Shown here: one piece after another, positions 36,057-47,114 of the stretch | How the letters are laid out: every line of letters starts with the position of its first letter | How positions within the stretch are numbered: position 1 is the stretch's first letter | NCBI GenBank assembly: GCA_023627715.1 | Contig: JAMAHW010000025.1 | Coordinates: forward strand, 368,504-432,503 | Source: Periconia sp. R9002 | Lineage: Eukaryota; Ascomycota; Dothideomycetes; Pleosporales; Periconiaceae | Direction of reading: 5' to 3' | Length of the DNA stretch: 64,000 bases | Position numbers and translations under genes: made by a program | The notes under the pieces: generated by a model | The model's input: only the letters and a program-made list of their open reading frames with translations | Databases searched by the model: none | Told to the model about the DNA's origin: nothing

Positions 36057-37459
36057 ATCTGTGTCTCGAGTAGAAGGAAACTTGGATGAGAACCCATTCG
36101 GCAGGTCATGCGCGCACAATGCGCATGTTCAATACCACATTTAGGTAGATGAGTGTATAGAGTTACCAGCCGATGAATAATTCACGTTTTAGTTAAGATT
36201 ATTGTGAAAGTGAAGGTGAAAATACAAATGATACTCGAGTTAGATCAAGATTGCCGCTTATGCTGAGATATGTGGCTACTCAATCTTGAAATAGACCTGA
36301 GACTATTGCACATTAGCAATCAAACCTATTTTCAGTCTTGCTTATTGCTCGTATTCCAGTCTCACTAACAATGTAAGTAGGTCTGCGATTGTTGTCCTGG
36401 GTTCGTACTTGTATACCATATTCAGACTCTCACAACTCTTGGATTCAGCTCCATATTGTACACGTGTTCAGCTCCTCATTATTCGTGTTTTGTTAATTTG
36501 ATTTGCGGACTATGATGATGGTATGCTCGGACGATAACGGATGATGATGATGGTCTCGGCAAAGCCAAGAGATATTCTCTATCTTTCAAGAATTTAATTC
36601 GACAACGAACAACCTAGAAAACATGCTCATCTTACGACCATCCTTCTTGTCTATTTTATGATGAGTAATCAGTATGGTTGTCGTGGTTTTATCTAGGTAC
36701 ATATCAGTTGATTGTACATGTTAGCGTGAGTGACATTTTAAGTCATTCAAGCGAAATAAGAAACAGTAGTATTACCTATAAAAAGAAAAGTCGGTAGACG
36801 GAGGCCTCTAAGACTAGAAACTACTACATCTCACTTTCAAGAATTAAATAAAGAAACAAAGAGGATTACCACTCGTCACAAGAGGCGCAATAGGGAGCTG
36901 TCCATGGAAACAACTGCACCCGTGAGGCGAAGTTACCTGCTGAAGGCGCGCTGATTGGTCGACGATGTTTCGTTTCACAAATCCCGTCAGCAAGCGCCCC
37001 GACACCATCATCATGGGGGCAAATGTTTCTTGGCTGCCCGAGCGCGATCCAAACATTTGTACAATTATTCGTTGGGGGGGAGGAAAAGATGATGCCAAGT
37101 CCTGCTTGGCTTCTTGGCTTCTAGGGAGTTGTAATGGCTTCTAGACTTCCCGATCGTTCAGCCACAGATAGATCATGTGCTGCCGATGGATGTGTATTCT
37201 TCTGTAAACGGACGAGGAAGGTACCGATACAGCTTACAGATAGACAATATGTGAAATCTTAAGATATATAAAGGGGCGACAGGAAAGCCATAAGAATATC
37301 CTCTCATCACACTACAACAATCACTACAACAACACTTCAATATCTTTCCTACCGTTTTTTCTTTATCTTTTTCCTTATTTTCTAGGATCTCTGCATTTTA
37401 TCTTCTACTTCTTCTTTCTTCTCTTTCGCACAACTCAACTCGATAATACATAATCAAAA
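36057..37459. other. Intergenic interval
   Basis: About 1.4 kb between two secreted-protein genes. No gene is supported. It carries GATGATG-type short repeats near 36510-36550. At its right end are a TATA box and a long pyrimidine-rich leader before 37460. Confidence 0.55.
37265..37272 (+). promoter_or_regulatory. TATA box of the duplicated-domain secreted protein
   Basis: TATATAAA lies about 190 bp upstream of the ATG. The leader after it is rich in CTTTT and CAACA tracts, a pattern common in strongly transcribed fungal genes. Confidence 0.5.
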
Positions 37460-38227
37460 ATGTATACCTCAACTTTACTACTCTCTCTCCTCAGCGCCAC
37501 CGCCCTTGCGGTCCCTCACCTCTCCCCCTCCAACGCCATCACCGTCATTCTTAGCAATCAAGCTACAGAGCTCGGCACTCAAACTCTTCTCGTAGATGGC
37601 AAGCGCGACGAGAAGTGGCCCGTCGGCTCTTCTGGACCTTTCAAGACCGTTGAAATCAAGGTCCCGCAACATTCCAAGGACCAAGACATCCGCTGCCAGC
37701 TTCTCGACAATGCCGGCAAGCCCATTGAAGCGCGCCGCGGTCAAAATCAGGACATCACATTCGCTGATGGCGGCAATGGCGAGTGGACTTTCTTAAAGGA
37801 GAGCGAAGTCCACAAAATTATCTGCGATCCCGCGTTCGAGAAAAGGGCGGCACCTCCTTCCCCTCCCAACAAACCTACCACTCCCCCTACCACCAAACCC
37901 TCCCAGCAGATCCGCGTTCTCCTCGCTAACCAGGCCATCGAACTCGGCGTGGTCTTCATCCTCAATGACCCCACCAAGCGCCAGGAACTCGCTGTCCGCA
38001 CCACCGACCCTTTCAGGGAGGTCACGCTCACCGCGCCTGATTCCGCCAAGGACTTGAGGTGCCAAATCCAGGACAAGCATGGCAAGCCTGTCACCCTCAT
38101 GAGGGGCGCGAATGTCGATGTTACCTTTGCTGATGGCGGTAACGGCAAGTGGGATTTCAAGGACCCCAAAGAAGCGGTTATTAGCAAGATCGTCTGCGAC
38201 CCCGCTTTCAAGAAGGCTTCTGCATAA
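37460..38227 (+). CDS. Small secreted protein with two tandem copies of one domain
   Basis: Single-exon protein of 255 aa of unrecognised family. A signal peptide ends near residue 17-19 (LLSATALAVP). Copy 1 spans about 25-126 and copy 2 about 149-250. Shared features are an ILSNQATELG / LLANQAIELG strand, a PF(K/R)xV turn, IRCQLLDNAGKP / LRCQIQDKHGKP, TFADGGNGEWTF / TFADGGNGKWDF, and KIICDPAF / KIVCDPAF. Each copy has exactly two cysteines (79 and 122; 201 and 246), so one disulfide per copy is likely. A Pro/Thr linker (130-148) joins them. A Lys-Arg pair at 128-129 sits exactly at the domain boundary and could be cut by Kex2. The ATG is preceded by AAAA, a good fungal start context. Extracellular function is unknown. 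Confidence 0.82.
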   Translation: MYTSTLLLSLLSATALAVPHLSPSNAITVILSNQATELGTQTLLVDGKRDEKWPVGSSGPFKTVEIKVPQHSKDQDIRCQLLDNAGKPIEARRGQNQDITFADGGNGEWTFLKESEVHKIICDPAFEKRAAPPSPPNKPTTPPTTKPSQQIRVLLANQAIELGVVFILNDPTKRQELAVRTTDPFREVTLTAPDSAKDLRCQIQDKHGKPVTLMRGANVDVTFADGGNGKWDFKDPKEAVISKIVCDPAFKKASA

Positions 38228-39432
38228 AGAATGAGTAGTCTTTATTTTTGATCATGAGTCTGAGTTGTTCGTTTTGGCATAGTTTTGTTTTTTGTTTTAT
38301 TTCTGTTTCTTTATCATAACTTTCTTGTCATTCATTGTGTATATACATTTGCAGACAACCTTTTAGACACTTTCGGACGTAGCGCTACGTTCGAACATAT
38401 ATAATCTAGAACAATCGAAGATTTTTGCTTCTTCAGAGGGCTTTCTGTTTCAAGTGACATGGTTTGCTTCTTAAAGTTTTTCACTGCAATCGTTTCCAAT
38501 AAGGGAAGACAGAAATAAGGGGAATGAAGTTAATTATAGCTTCTCTGCATTTATAAGAAGTTCAAAGAAACTGATTCACACATGCAGCAGTGAAATGACG
38601 GATCAATGTAATGGTAGTATTTCCCAGCTTTACCCCTCTCTCAATATTATTTATGGGGTTGCTTATATTCTTATTCCCTTCGGAAGAAATCAATGCACGC
38701 CGAAGAAATGCCCTGGTAACCCTAAACCAGAAAAACAATTTTTATTATGATTGATTATAGAGTTAGTTCGTAATATACGTGGCGTAGATTGCATTGTCTT
38801 GTGACTGTTCAGTGGTAGAATCTCCCGTATTGCTGTGTCACCAGTTGACGTCTGTAATTTGTGCTAGGCGGGATATTTTCTGGCTATTGATTTTTATGTA
38901 AGTGAACATCAATGATCACATTCAATGATCATTGCGATTCATCAAACGTATGCTCGACAGATTTTGATAAAGCCATGCAATTTCGGAAGTTAGCTCAAAA
39001 AGGTACCTCAGGCCTACTCTCATGAGTCGAAAATTTCAGGCCAAAGCATCGTTATTCATTTGAATGGTGAGGGCGGAGTAGATGACTGCCGGCAGAGGTT
39101 AGCTTGAGCCCTTTGCGTTGTGCTTGCCCTGTGGGCTGTGCTCGCCCTGTGGCTGTGCGCCCTTTTCCCCACAAAAGTGTTTTGTCGTGCGCGCAAAAGG
39201 CGTGAAAAAGGGCGGTTCCTAAAAAAGTACCCATCTCGACCTGGTTTCTACATAATTTCGCGGAGGTATTTAGATGGCTTTGACCGTCATGTTGATGGTT
39301 TGTTCAGTGGCGGGTAGAGATACCTATCGCTCGCTGTTCGCTTCTCAACCCTTTCGTGGTCTCTCTTTCCCTTCCACCGGCGCATAATTGCCAAAGCCTT
39401 TATCGTCGACATAAAGTTTGGAAATCTTAGCC
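38228..39432. other. Intergenic interval
   Basis: About 1.2 kb without a supported gene. A short degenerate tandem (GCCCTGTGGGCTGTGCTC-like) lies near 39125-39160. The frame of the next gene is open from 39418, but its first ATG is at 39433. Confidence 0.55.
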
Positions 39433-41412
39433 ATGACGTCCACGAAAATGCGGCCGGAACTTCGGAGGCGATTGTTGAACGACATTGCAGAGGTTCAACG
39501 CGCGCCGTATCCTTACACCCACTTGCACATCAACGAAGAGGACTTAACGAAGGCTTGTCTAGTCTTGGAGCCTCAACAGTACCAGCCTCTTCACCTTTCT
39601 ATCCATTTTACGGAGAATTACCCGATTCAAGCACCTAGGGTGTCGATACAAACTCGGGTCGAGCATCCCAATGTCTATGGCAACTACATCTGTGCGTCGA
39701 TCCTTACAAATGGAGACTGGACACCAGCATACACGCTTAAAGGAATTATCATGCAGCTTTTGAGCTTCTTCATGAGCGATACCGTGGAGCAGCAAGGTTA
39801 CCAGGTTGAAGCTGTTGATTTGCGGACTTATCGCGAGTCTGGTGCATATTGGGAGCGTTATGCCGCGGAAGAACCCTACAGGTGTGAAACATGTGGATAC
39901 GACGAAAATGAAGATGTATTTGAAGGCAATGGCATTTTTGATGATACCACTACGAGGGAGTTGCCCACAACAAATGCATCTCCTCTTGGTCCTCGGCTTA
40001 AGCTGCTTGACATGCCAGACGAGATCATAATCAACATGATGTCGTTCATGGAAACTATCGATCTCATTTCGATGAGCGAGGCTGTCCCATCCATACGTGG
40101 TATGCTTCGCTCTTACGACGTAATGCGTCTTCGCGACCTTCAATGCTTTGTCCTCAAGAAATCCTTCATGGAGACTAAACTTGGCATCGGCGTGTCGATC
40201 ACGGGCGTGAACCGATCAGTTTTTCGCTCGGAATTCGATCTTCTCTCAAACGACGCATACAATCTTTATCATATTAGAAAGTCTATGCATGGGATACCGT
40301 TCGATAACTGGCTTCCCCTTCCGTTGTCGCGGCGCCACTGGAAATTGGTTGAGCAGAACACATTCCATTGTCTAGAAGGTCTCCGCAGACGCGCAAATCT
40401 CCAAAGCAACGAGAACGTCTCTGTGCTATACCACTTTATGAACACCATTGTTGTCCAATTCTCCAATGACGCCGATGTGTCAATGCAAAAGTCATACGCT
40501 GCTCGAAGTACCCTGGCCCATGCTTCCGAAAAGGCAGTGGAGTCTTACTATGCGTTATTCCACATCCTCCTTTGCATCGCCACTACCGATTTGACTGTGG
40601 TGCCTTCCGCCGATAAGACAATAGCCAAGTTCCTAACCGGTCCGCGTACAAAGAAACAGTTTCCCGACCTCGGCCACGTTCTCGTCGCTGCGTTGATCTC
40701 CAGCACAGGCTTGACGCAAGACCTTATCACAACCATCATCAAAGAAGCCATCCTTCGAAATGTCGTCTGGATGCTCGATGCGAAAGGAGCTGGTATGGCG
40801 GAACTAGCATACATAGAGCCCACTGAGGTGTCACGGTACAGACTCTACATGACCTTTCAGGCATCCAAAACTTCGTACCGTCTCCTCATGTTCCTGAAGC
40901 TATTCAACTCTATGGCACGACAACCGGGAAAATCCTTGGTTCAACTCCGAGACGAGCTCTTCGATTCGCATGGTGCACCGCCTCATGGTATCACCGAGGA
41001 TATGATGAAACATATCCACGAGATCCACGGCATCGATGGTTTCCCGCAGTTTCTAATGTACATGGGAATCAAGGAAATGCCAACGGGTGCGCAGTTCACG
41101 GATTACTTAAAGCGCACGATCAAGGAGAGTGTGAATATCGGGTACTCGCGGATTCCAATGTCACAGAGTCAGTTGTACATGATTCGTAAACGTCATGATA
41201 TGGATGTTGAAAAATCAGATGAGGTGGTTGTGACGAGGGAGTTGGAAAAGTGGTATGCGCAAGGAGAACGCTGGTTTGCAAATGGGTGGAATGGGAGGCC
41301 GACCTTCTTTCCTGGAAAAGATGGGGCAAATCGTGGTGATAAGGGCGGGAGGGGAGGCAGAGGACATGGAAGAGGACGTGGTCGTGGCCGTGGTCGTGGC
41401 CGAGGAGGATAG
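39433..41412 (+). CDS. UBC (E2-like) protein with F-box-like segment and RGG tail
   Basis: Single-exon protein of 659 aa. Residues about 8-125 look like a ubiquitin-conjugating fold: HLSIHFTENYPIQAPRV is the E2 beta-sheet with its YP..P turn, HPNVYGNYIC gives the HPN motif (78-80) and a cysteine at 87 in the active-site place, and WTPAYTLKGIIMQLLSFF matches the helix after it. A CETCGY pair follows near 155. Residues about 190-232 resemble an F-box (LLDMPDEIIINMMSFMET), the segment that binds Skp1. The long middle (235-600) is helical and unassigned. The C-terminus is a run of GGRGGRGHGRGRG, an RNA-binding-type RGG tail. I infer a ubiquitin-pathway role; E2 activity and Skp1 binding are untested guesses from sequence. 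Confidence 0.72.
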   Translation: MTSTKMRPELRRRLLNDIAEVQRAPYPYTHLHINEEDLTKACLVLEPQQYQPLHLSIHFTENYPIQAPRVSIQTRVEHPNVYGNYICASILTNGDWTPAYTLKGIIMQLLSFFMSDTVEQQGYQVEAVDLRTYRESGAYWERYAAEEPYRCETCGYDENEDVFEGNGIFDDTTTRELPTTNASPLGPRLKLLDMPDEIIINMMSFMETIDLISMSEAVPSIRGMLRSYDVMRLRDLQCFVLKKSFMETKLGIGVSITGVNRSVFRSEFDLLSNDAYNLYHIRKSMHGIPFDNWLPLPLSRRHWKLVEQNTFHCLEGLRRRANLQSNENVSVLYHFMNTIVVQFSNDADVSMQKSYAARSTLAHASEKAVESYYALFHILLCIATTDLTVVPSADKTIAKFLTGPRTKKQFPDLGHVLVAALISSTGLTQDLITTIIKEAILRNVVWMLDAKGAGMAELAYIEPTEVSRYRLYMTFQASKTSYRLLMFLKLFNSMARQPGKSLVQLRDELFDSHGAPPHGITEDMMKHIHEIHGIDGFPQFLMYMGIKEMPTGAQFTDYLKRTIKESVNIGYSRIPMSQSQLYMIRKRHDMDVEKSDEVVVTRELEKWYAQGERWFANGWNGRPTFFPGKDGANRGDKGGRGGRGHGRGRGRGRGRGRGG

Positions 41413-42130
41413 GCTCATAGTTGGGTGTGAGACGGAGATATTTGTATAGGCCATGTTGCGAGATGAAAACCACAATCTAGAAAATATTGGGTATCGACGA
41501 GAGGCTCAATGTGCGGGTGCAGGATTATATATAGTAGAAATACGAACCTATGTAGACAGACTTACATGTTGTTTTCGAACGCATGCATTTTCTGATGTTA
41601 CAGTTCCTCTTCTAAACTACAAGTTTTTGGTACTTAAATGGCAAGTTTCCCACTTAAAAATGCTCTTTCACAAATGGTAACGTTATTTGTGCCTAGAATT
41701 GAACAGGTATATACGTTTCTTAATGCAGTATTAACGATTTCAGTAGCATTCGACTGTCGGTTCTTACAGGGGAAAACGTTGCGTTTTATACCCCGTCGAT
41801 GTCGCAATGCGGGCGCAACTCTGTAGGATCCACCGCAATCGTCCCGACAGCAACAAAGTCCAAGAACACACCCAAAAATGAAGCCATTTTTATTTACCAA
41901 AGCCTCTTAGCTCTATAACTCCCCGCACAATTTTCTTCACAGCGTATATCCGCGCGGCGGAACACTTCCAACGGCGTTAGTGGGGAAGCACGTCAATGCG
42001 ACCACGTATGAGAACATAGATAGCGAGAAGTTTTTATATACTCAGTTATTCAAAAGAATCACGTTAAAGAGCTTCGAAAACTGCATTTTCAGATTTTTTC
42101 CCCCTCAAAGCACCTCAAAGCGAACGCAAA
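41413..42130. other. Intergenic interval
   Basis: About 700 bp with no supported gene. It should carry the UBC gene's 3' UTR and the permease promoter. Confidence 0.6.
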
Positions 42131-43817
42131 ATGGGTGCACCAGGCGTAGATACTCAAATTAGTATCCCGGTTCAAGCTACGCCTGACAATACCTCCCTCG
42201 AGAATCCTTCATCAAGTAAAGGTTATGTAGACCCGAAGGAGGAAAGAGCATTTGTAAGATTCAAAACTGACAAGATCAATACTTACTTCTAATTAATAAC
42301 GTCTAGTTATGGCGCCTAGATGCCTGGTTTCTCACCATAGGCTTTCTCGGATATATGTTCAAATACATCGACCAGACAAACATCGTGCGTTACACGATAA
42401 CAGGAAACATAACCTGTAAGCTTATATGGAACAGACAAATGCCTACGTTTCCGGGATGCAAGAGGACCTTAATCTATACGGAAACCAGCTAAATTTCTTC
42501 ACTACCTACTTCAACATTGGCTACATGATTATGCTCTACCCCTCCTGCATCATCATCTCTCACTTCGGACCCTCCAAATGGCTACCTGGATGCGAACTCA
42601 TCTGGGGTATCTTAACATGTTGCCTCTCCGTTGTCAAAAGCTATAAGCAAGTCTACGGTCTACGATTCCTAATCGGTTTCTTCGAAGGAACAGCGTGGCC
42701 TGGGTACTTTACGCTCATGAGCCAGTGGTACTTGCCGCATGAAATCGCGCTGCGCATGAGCCTATACAATATAGCTCAGCCAGCTGGTGCGATGCTCTCT
42801 GGTGCGATGCAAGGTGCGCTGTCTGCGAATCTTGAGGGAATGCATGGACGTGCCGGGTGGCGGTGGGCTTTTCTCATCAACGGCGTGTGCACCATTGCTA
42901 TCGCTCTGCTTGCATTTTTCATTATACCTGGATACCCGGAGCGCCCGAACCCGCTGGCCAAGTTCTATTTGAAACCGAGGGATATCGAGATTGCGCTTGC
43001 GAGAGCGCAACGCGTGAAGCGGAAGCCGCAGATTGGGATTACGTTTAAGAGTTTTTTGCGGTGCTTCACATTTTGGCAACTTTGGGCTGTCGCCAGTGGG
43101 TCTATAGAAACGAACACGTGAAACAAAAATGACTGATGACGTGCATAGTATCGTGGTCCATCGGATCGAACTTTCAGCCTTCAAACTACTTCAACCTCTG
43201 GTTAAAGAGCCTCAAAAACAGCGACGGAACCAAAAAATAGTGCGTGTATCAACCCAGCAGCACAATTAGTATGCATCTAATCATTCAGCAGCTCAGTATC
43301 GATGCTCAACTACCTCCCCATCGTAGGCCAAGCTTCGCAACTCGTCGCCGAACTCGTCTTCAGCGGCCTCAGCGACTTCTTCCGCACGCGCCTCCCCTTC
43401 CTGATGATTCACTCTGCAATCAACATCTCCTCCCTCACCATACTCATCGTTCGTCCCCAAAGCGATCAAGCTTACATGGCAGGCTGGTATCTTAACTACA
43501 TCGGGGCCGTTTCAACTATGCTGCTCTGCGCGTGGGCTTCTGCAAATCTGCAACATGAACCCGAAGTACGTACTGTGCTTTTCGCAACAGGAACGATTTT
43601 GTCGTACTTGAATAATGCGTTCATCCCGCTTGCTGCGTACCCGGCGAAAGAGGCGCCGAGGTGGAGAATTGGAGCTAAGCTGTATATTGGGTTTGCAGCG
43701 GTAGCGTCGGTGATGTTTGTGGGGATCTGGTTTGGATTTAGGTGGGAGGAGAAGAAAAGGGCGAGGGCGAGGGAGGACGTTGATGAGGAGCGGAGGTCGG
43801 AAGTACAGAAGGACTGA
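42131..43817 (+). CDS. MFS permease of the Dal5 (allantoate/anion:cation symporter) family
   Basis: Predicted 12-helix plasma-membrane permease of 492 aa for a small anionic metabolite such as a vitamin, ureide or carboxylate. Exons: 42131-42253, 42307-42384, 42435-43095, 43149-43239 and 43292-43817. The four introns are 50-53 bp and all phases agree. Dal5-type signatures are present: FKYIDQTNI-TNAYVSGMQEDL around helix 1, LRFLIGFFEGTAWPGYFTLM around helix 4, AGWRWAFLINGV before helix 6, and ISWSIGSNFQPSNYFNLWLK around helix 8. The last acceptor is a CAGCAG pair at 43286-43291; I used the second because it restores the family's YSV...N pattern. The C-terminal tail is basic and short. Substrate is not readable. 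Confidence 0.88.
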
Positions 43818-45422
43818 GCGATCCAGGATTGTCACATGTAGATATTTGAGAGAAATGATCGATGAGAGAGAGAGAGGTTGCCGTCTGACTATATGATAAG
43901 GCCACGAATCGTTCACAGCGATAAGATTCGAGAATTTTTGACTTATTATCTACCCTAATAGAGCTCAAGCTTACTCCATCATGGATACTAGGTGAAATCC
44001 ATCGTGCCTCACCATCCTAGTGTACTAGGTCAGCATAAATTTATCTCATTGACCTATTCTTGATATAGAAACCATTGGACCTGTACATTGAAATGGGCTT
44101 ATCACGCTGTTCCCACAGACATTGGGATTAAAGCTGCTGGCAAGCCATCAAAGAAGAATATATCGTCGCATGGCAATAGATATACGGCTCCTCGCGGTAC
44201 CAACCGCGGCAATGGTTCAGGGAAGCAATCCATGAGATGAGCTCAGTAATGCAGCATGAATATCAGTGTTTAGTGCATGATAATGATTGTAAATATAGAA
44301 TCAAGAAACTTTCTATAGAAACGTATAGTTACAGTGGCTGAATGTTGTCTTATAATTCAAGCTTCAGGCCTAATACTTGTGCATTGACCCTTGATAGCCG
44401 ATCCATCGATAGAGTAATGTGGTTTCTGTTCATTTAGCTCCTAGGGTTGTACTGGTCCGATAGATTTAGGTAGGCATCTATAACTTTAGAAAGTCTCAGA
44501 CAAGAAAAAAAACACGATAGAACGAAATGAAAGACTGATTCCTGGCGAACGTAGAAAGTGAGAATATAACGACTGCTCTTGAGATGGCCTGTTCCAAGAA
44601 AGTTCAAATATCTTGTACCAATCAACCGCGGCGAACTCAGTCAAACGGGGGTTGTAATTGCTATTCGCCTCATCCTACCAATCATACGGGATGTCTAACA
44701 TACAACCTTTGAGGTTGTAGCGTATATTTGGTTTTCCCTCATGTAAGGGTGGTGAGGGGGCTATTGATAAAACCCTGTTGGGCTTAGCTCGAGTAAGCGT
44801 TTCGGAATCGACAGTCAGTGGACACAGACTGAACCCTCACGAGCATCGTTACACGATAATTACCCAGTCAAATCAACGCAAATGCACTGTACCGGTATGG
44901 TCGTATCATGTCCCAATATTTATGTTCAGCAGGTGCAAGAACTCGGGTACCTAGGTAGATGATTGGACCAATAGTGATGAGTGCTGGTATAAGCGGGGGA
45001 GGCGAAGCTGTCGCCCTTGCGCTGTCCGCGGGCTAGGCTTTGGTCACCCTACTTAGTGTACAATACGCTGCTAATCAGCTGTTGATTGGGTATTAGTGCT
45101 ATATTATTGGCCAATCATGGCCGAAAACAGCATTCATAAACCCGTATATCCTGACAATACTTATCTTTACCACCGTATTCTACAAGCAGTAGCAGATAAT
45201 ATAAATTAGATAAGTCGGAACTGTGAACATCCGGTGGTCATCCAGCCCTTAACAGCTAGCAAAACTCGCGTGCATATAGTCTTGGGCCAGATCACAACCA
45301 GTTCGTTCATCTCGAGCAGCCCCGAACCTCCCCAGAGGGTTTATATCATCAGCCCCTCTTCCCTCTACGGGAAACGATTTCATAATCAACCATCATTCAC
45401 CATTTGGGTCTTTGTTAACGAT
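43818..45422. other. Intergenic interval upstream of the P450 gene
   Basis: About 1.6 kb, AT-rich in its left half, with no supported gene. The P450 frame is open from 45234 without an ATG until 45423. Sequence around 45180-45210 contains a weak TATA-like element (AGATAATATAAATTAG). Confidence 0.5.
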
Positions 45423-47114
45423 ATGGCGAGCCGCACGGATGAAGGAATCCTCTCGCAATACTTGACCTGGACCAATGCTTTGGGAGTACTAGTCGTCTAC
45501 ATCACGCTCAACTTCCTCGGAAATATCCTATTCGCACCCAAGTATCCAACCTCAGTACCCTGGGTCGGCCACGGAAAAGGCTATATAAATGGCGTGCGTA
45601 ATATTCTCGAAGGCTTCACGCGTAGCAGAGAATGGATGACCGATGGATACAACCAATATTCTCGACAAGGCAAGACTTTTGTCTTGCCGCCAGTGCTCGG
45701 TGCTAGCGCGCAGACGATTATTCCTCGAGAGCAAATGCCATGGTTGCTAGACCACCCTGACCATGTCCTTAGCACCAAAGATGCGCATTATGAGATGCTG
45801 CACGGTGACTATGCTTTCGTAACACCGCGATGTCTTCAAGATCCGTACCACGAGCACGTTATACATAAAAATCTGGCGCGGAACTTGATCTCGGTCATTC
45901 CAGACCTTGATGATGAAGTAGGGCGCGATGTCGACGAAATGTTAGGTTTTGATACGACGAAGTGGTTGAGCATAGACCCGCTGGAGGGCTTCATGATGAA
46001 GGTGATCCCTAAGATTACCAATCGCATGTTGGTTGGTGAACCGCTATGCCGCAATGCCGACTACTTGGCGAACATGTTGGGCTTCACCATGGATGTCATC
46101 CGCGCCAGCCTACTATTTGCCATCACGCCTTCTTTCCTGCAGCCCATCGTGGGCACCATATCTGGTCTAGCGCCCAAGTACCACTACTGGCGTACCAGCC
46201 GACTGAGCATTCCTCTCATCAAGCAACGCCTCCATGATATCCAACAGAAAGACTCGGGGAACCCAGAGTACAAAAACTGGAAAGAGCCTAACGATTACGT
46301 TACCTGGCATCTCCGAACAGCCATGGCTGAAGGGAGAACGAATGAATTGAAACCAAGCAGTGTAGCATTGAGGATTCTCCCGATCAATTTCGCTTCCATA
46401 CATACCACGGCCATTACCGGCGCATCCGCTCTGCTCGATATCTTCTCTAGTCCTCCCGAAGTTGCAGCTAGTCTCCGTGAAGAAGCCCTGCGCGTCTACA
46501 ACGAATCCGGCAGGAAATGGGATAAGCACGCCCTCTCTCGCATGTATCGTATGGACAGCGCGATACGCGAAAGTCAACGCTTTTCCGCGTTTGCTTTATC
46601 GTTTGTCCACCGCAAGGTCATGGTAAAAGAGGGTATTACTACACCTGAAGGCGTACACTTGGCCTATGGGACCCTTGTTGCGGCGCCCTGGTTTAACCTG
46701 GCTTCAGATGATGAGCTACACAGGAATCCAGAGGTCTATGACGCTTTCCGATTCTCAAGGGAAAGGGAACGGTTTGAGGGTTTGGGCGCAGATGAGAAGG
46801 CTAAGGAGGATGGCTTGAAGATAAAGCAGAGTGGCCTTGTAACGACTAACGACCGGCACCTGCCCTTTGGCCATGGACGGCATGCTTGGTAAGACCCCTC
46901 TACCTGGATATTTGTAACGGTGTTGACGTGCTAATTTATGCATAGTCCTGGACGTTTCTTTGTGGCCCATGAGCTCAAGATGATGTTTGGGCACCTACTC
47001 ATCAACTATGACATCAAGCATCTTAATGAAAGACCACAGCCGACGTGGATCGGGCGCAACCAAATGCCAGCCAAGGGAATCTTGGAATTCAAAAGAAGGG
47101 AATCTGCAAACTAA
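45423..47114 (+). CDS. Cytochrome P450 monooxygenase
   Basis: ER-anchored haem monooxygenase of 544 aa. Exons: 45423-46888 and 46946-47114; the 57-bp intron splits the haem-ligand codon itself. Splicing gives FGHGRHACPGRF with the ligand at Cys489. An N-terminal membrane anchor (VLVVYITLNFLG) is followed by a Pro-rich hinge. The K-helix ESQR (E-x2-R) is present. The I-helix reads FASIHTTAITGA, with IHTT in place of the usual AGxDT, a pattern common in fungal P450s related to ent-kaurene oxidase and other secondary-metabolite enzymes. That family likeness also shows in WLLDHPDHVLS and RCLQDPYHEHVI. Substrate unknown. There is no synthase gene beside it. Confidence 0.92.
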
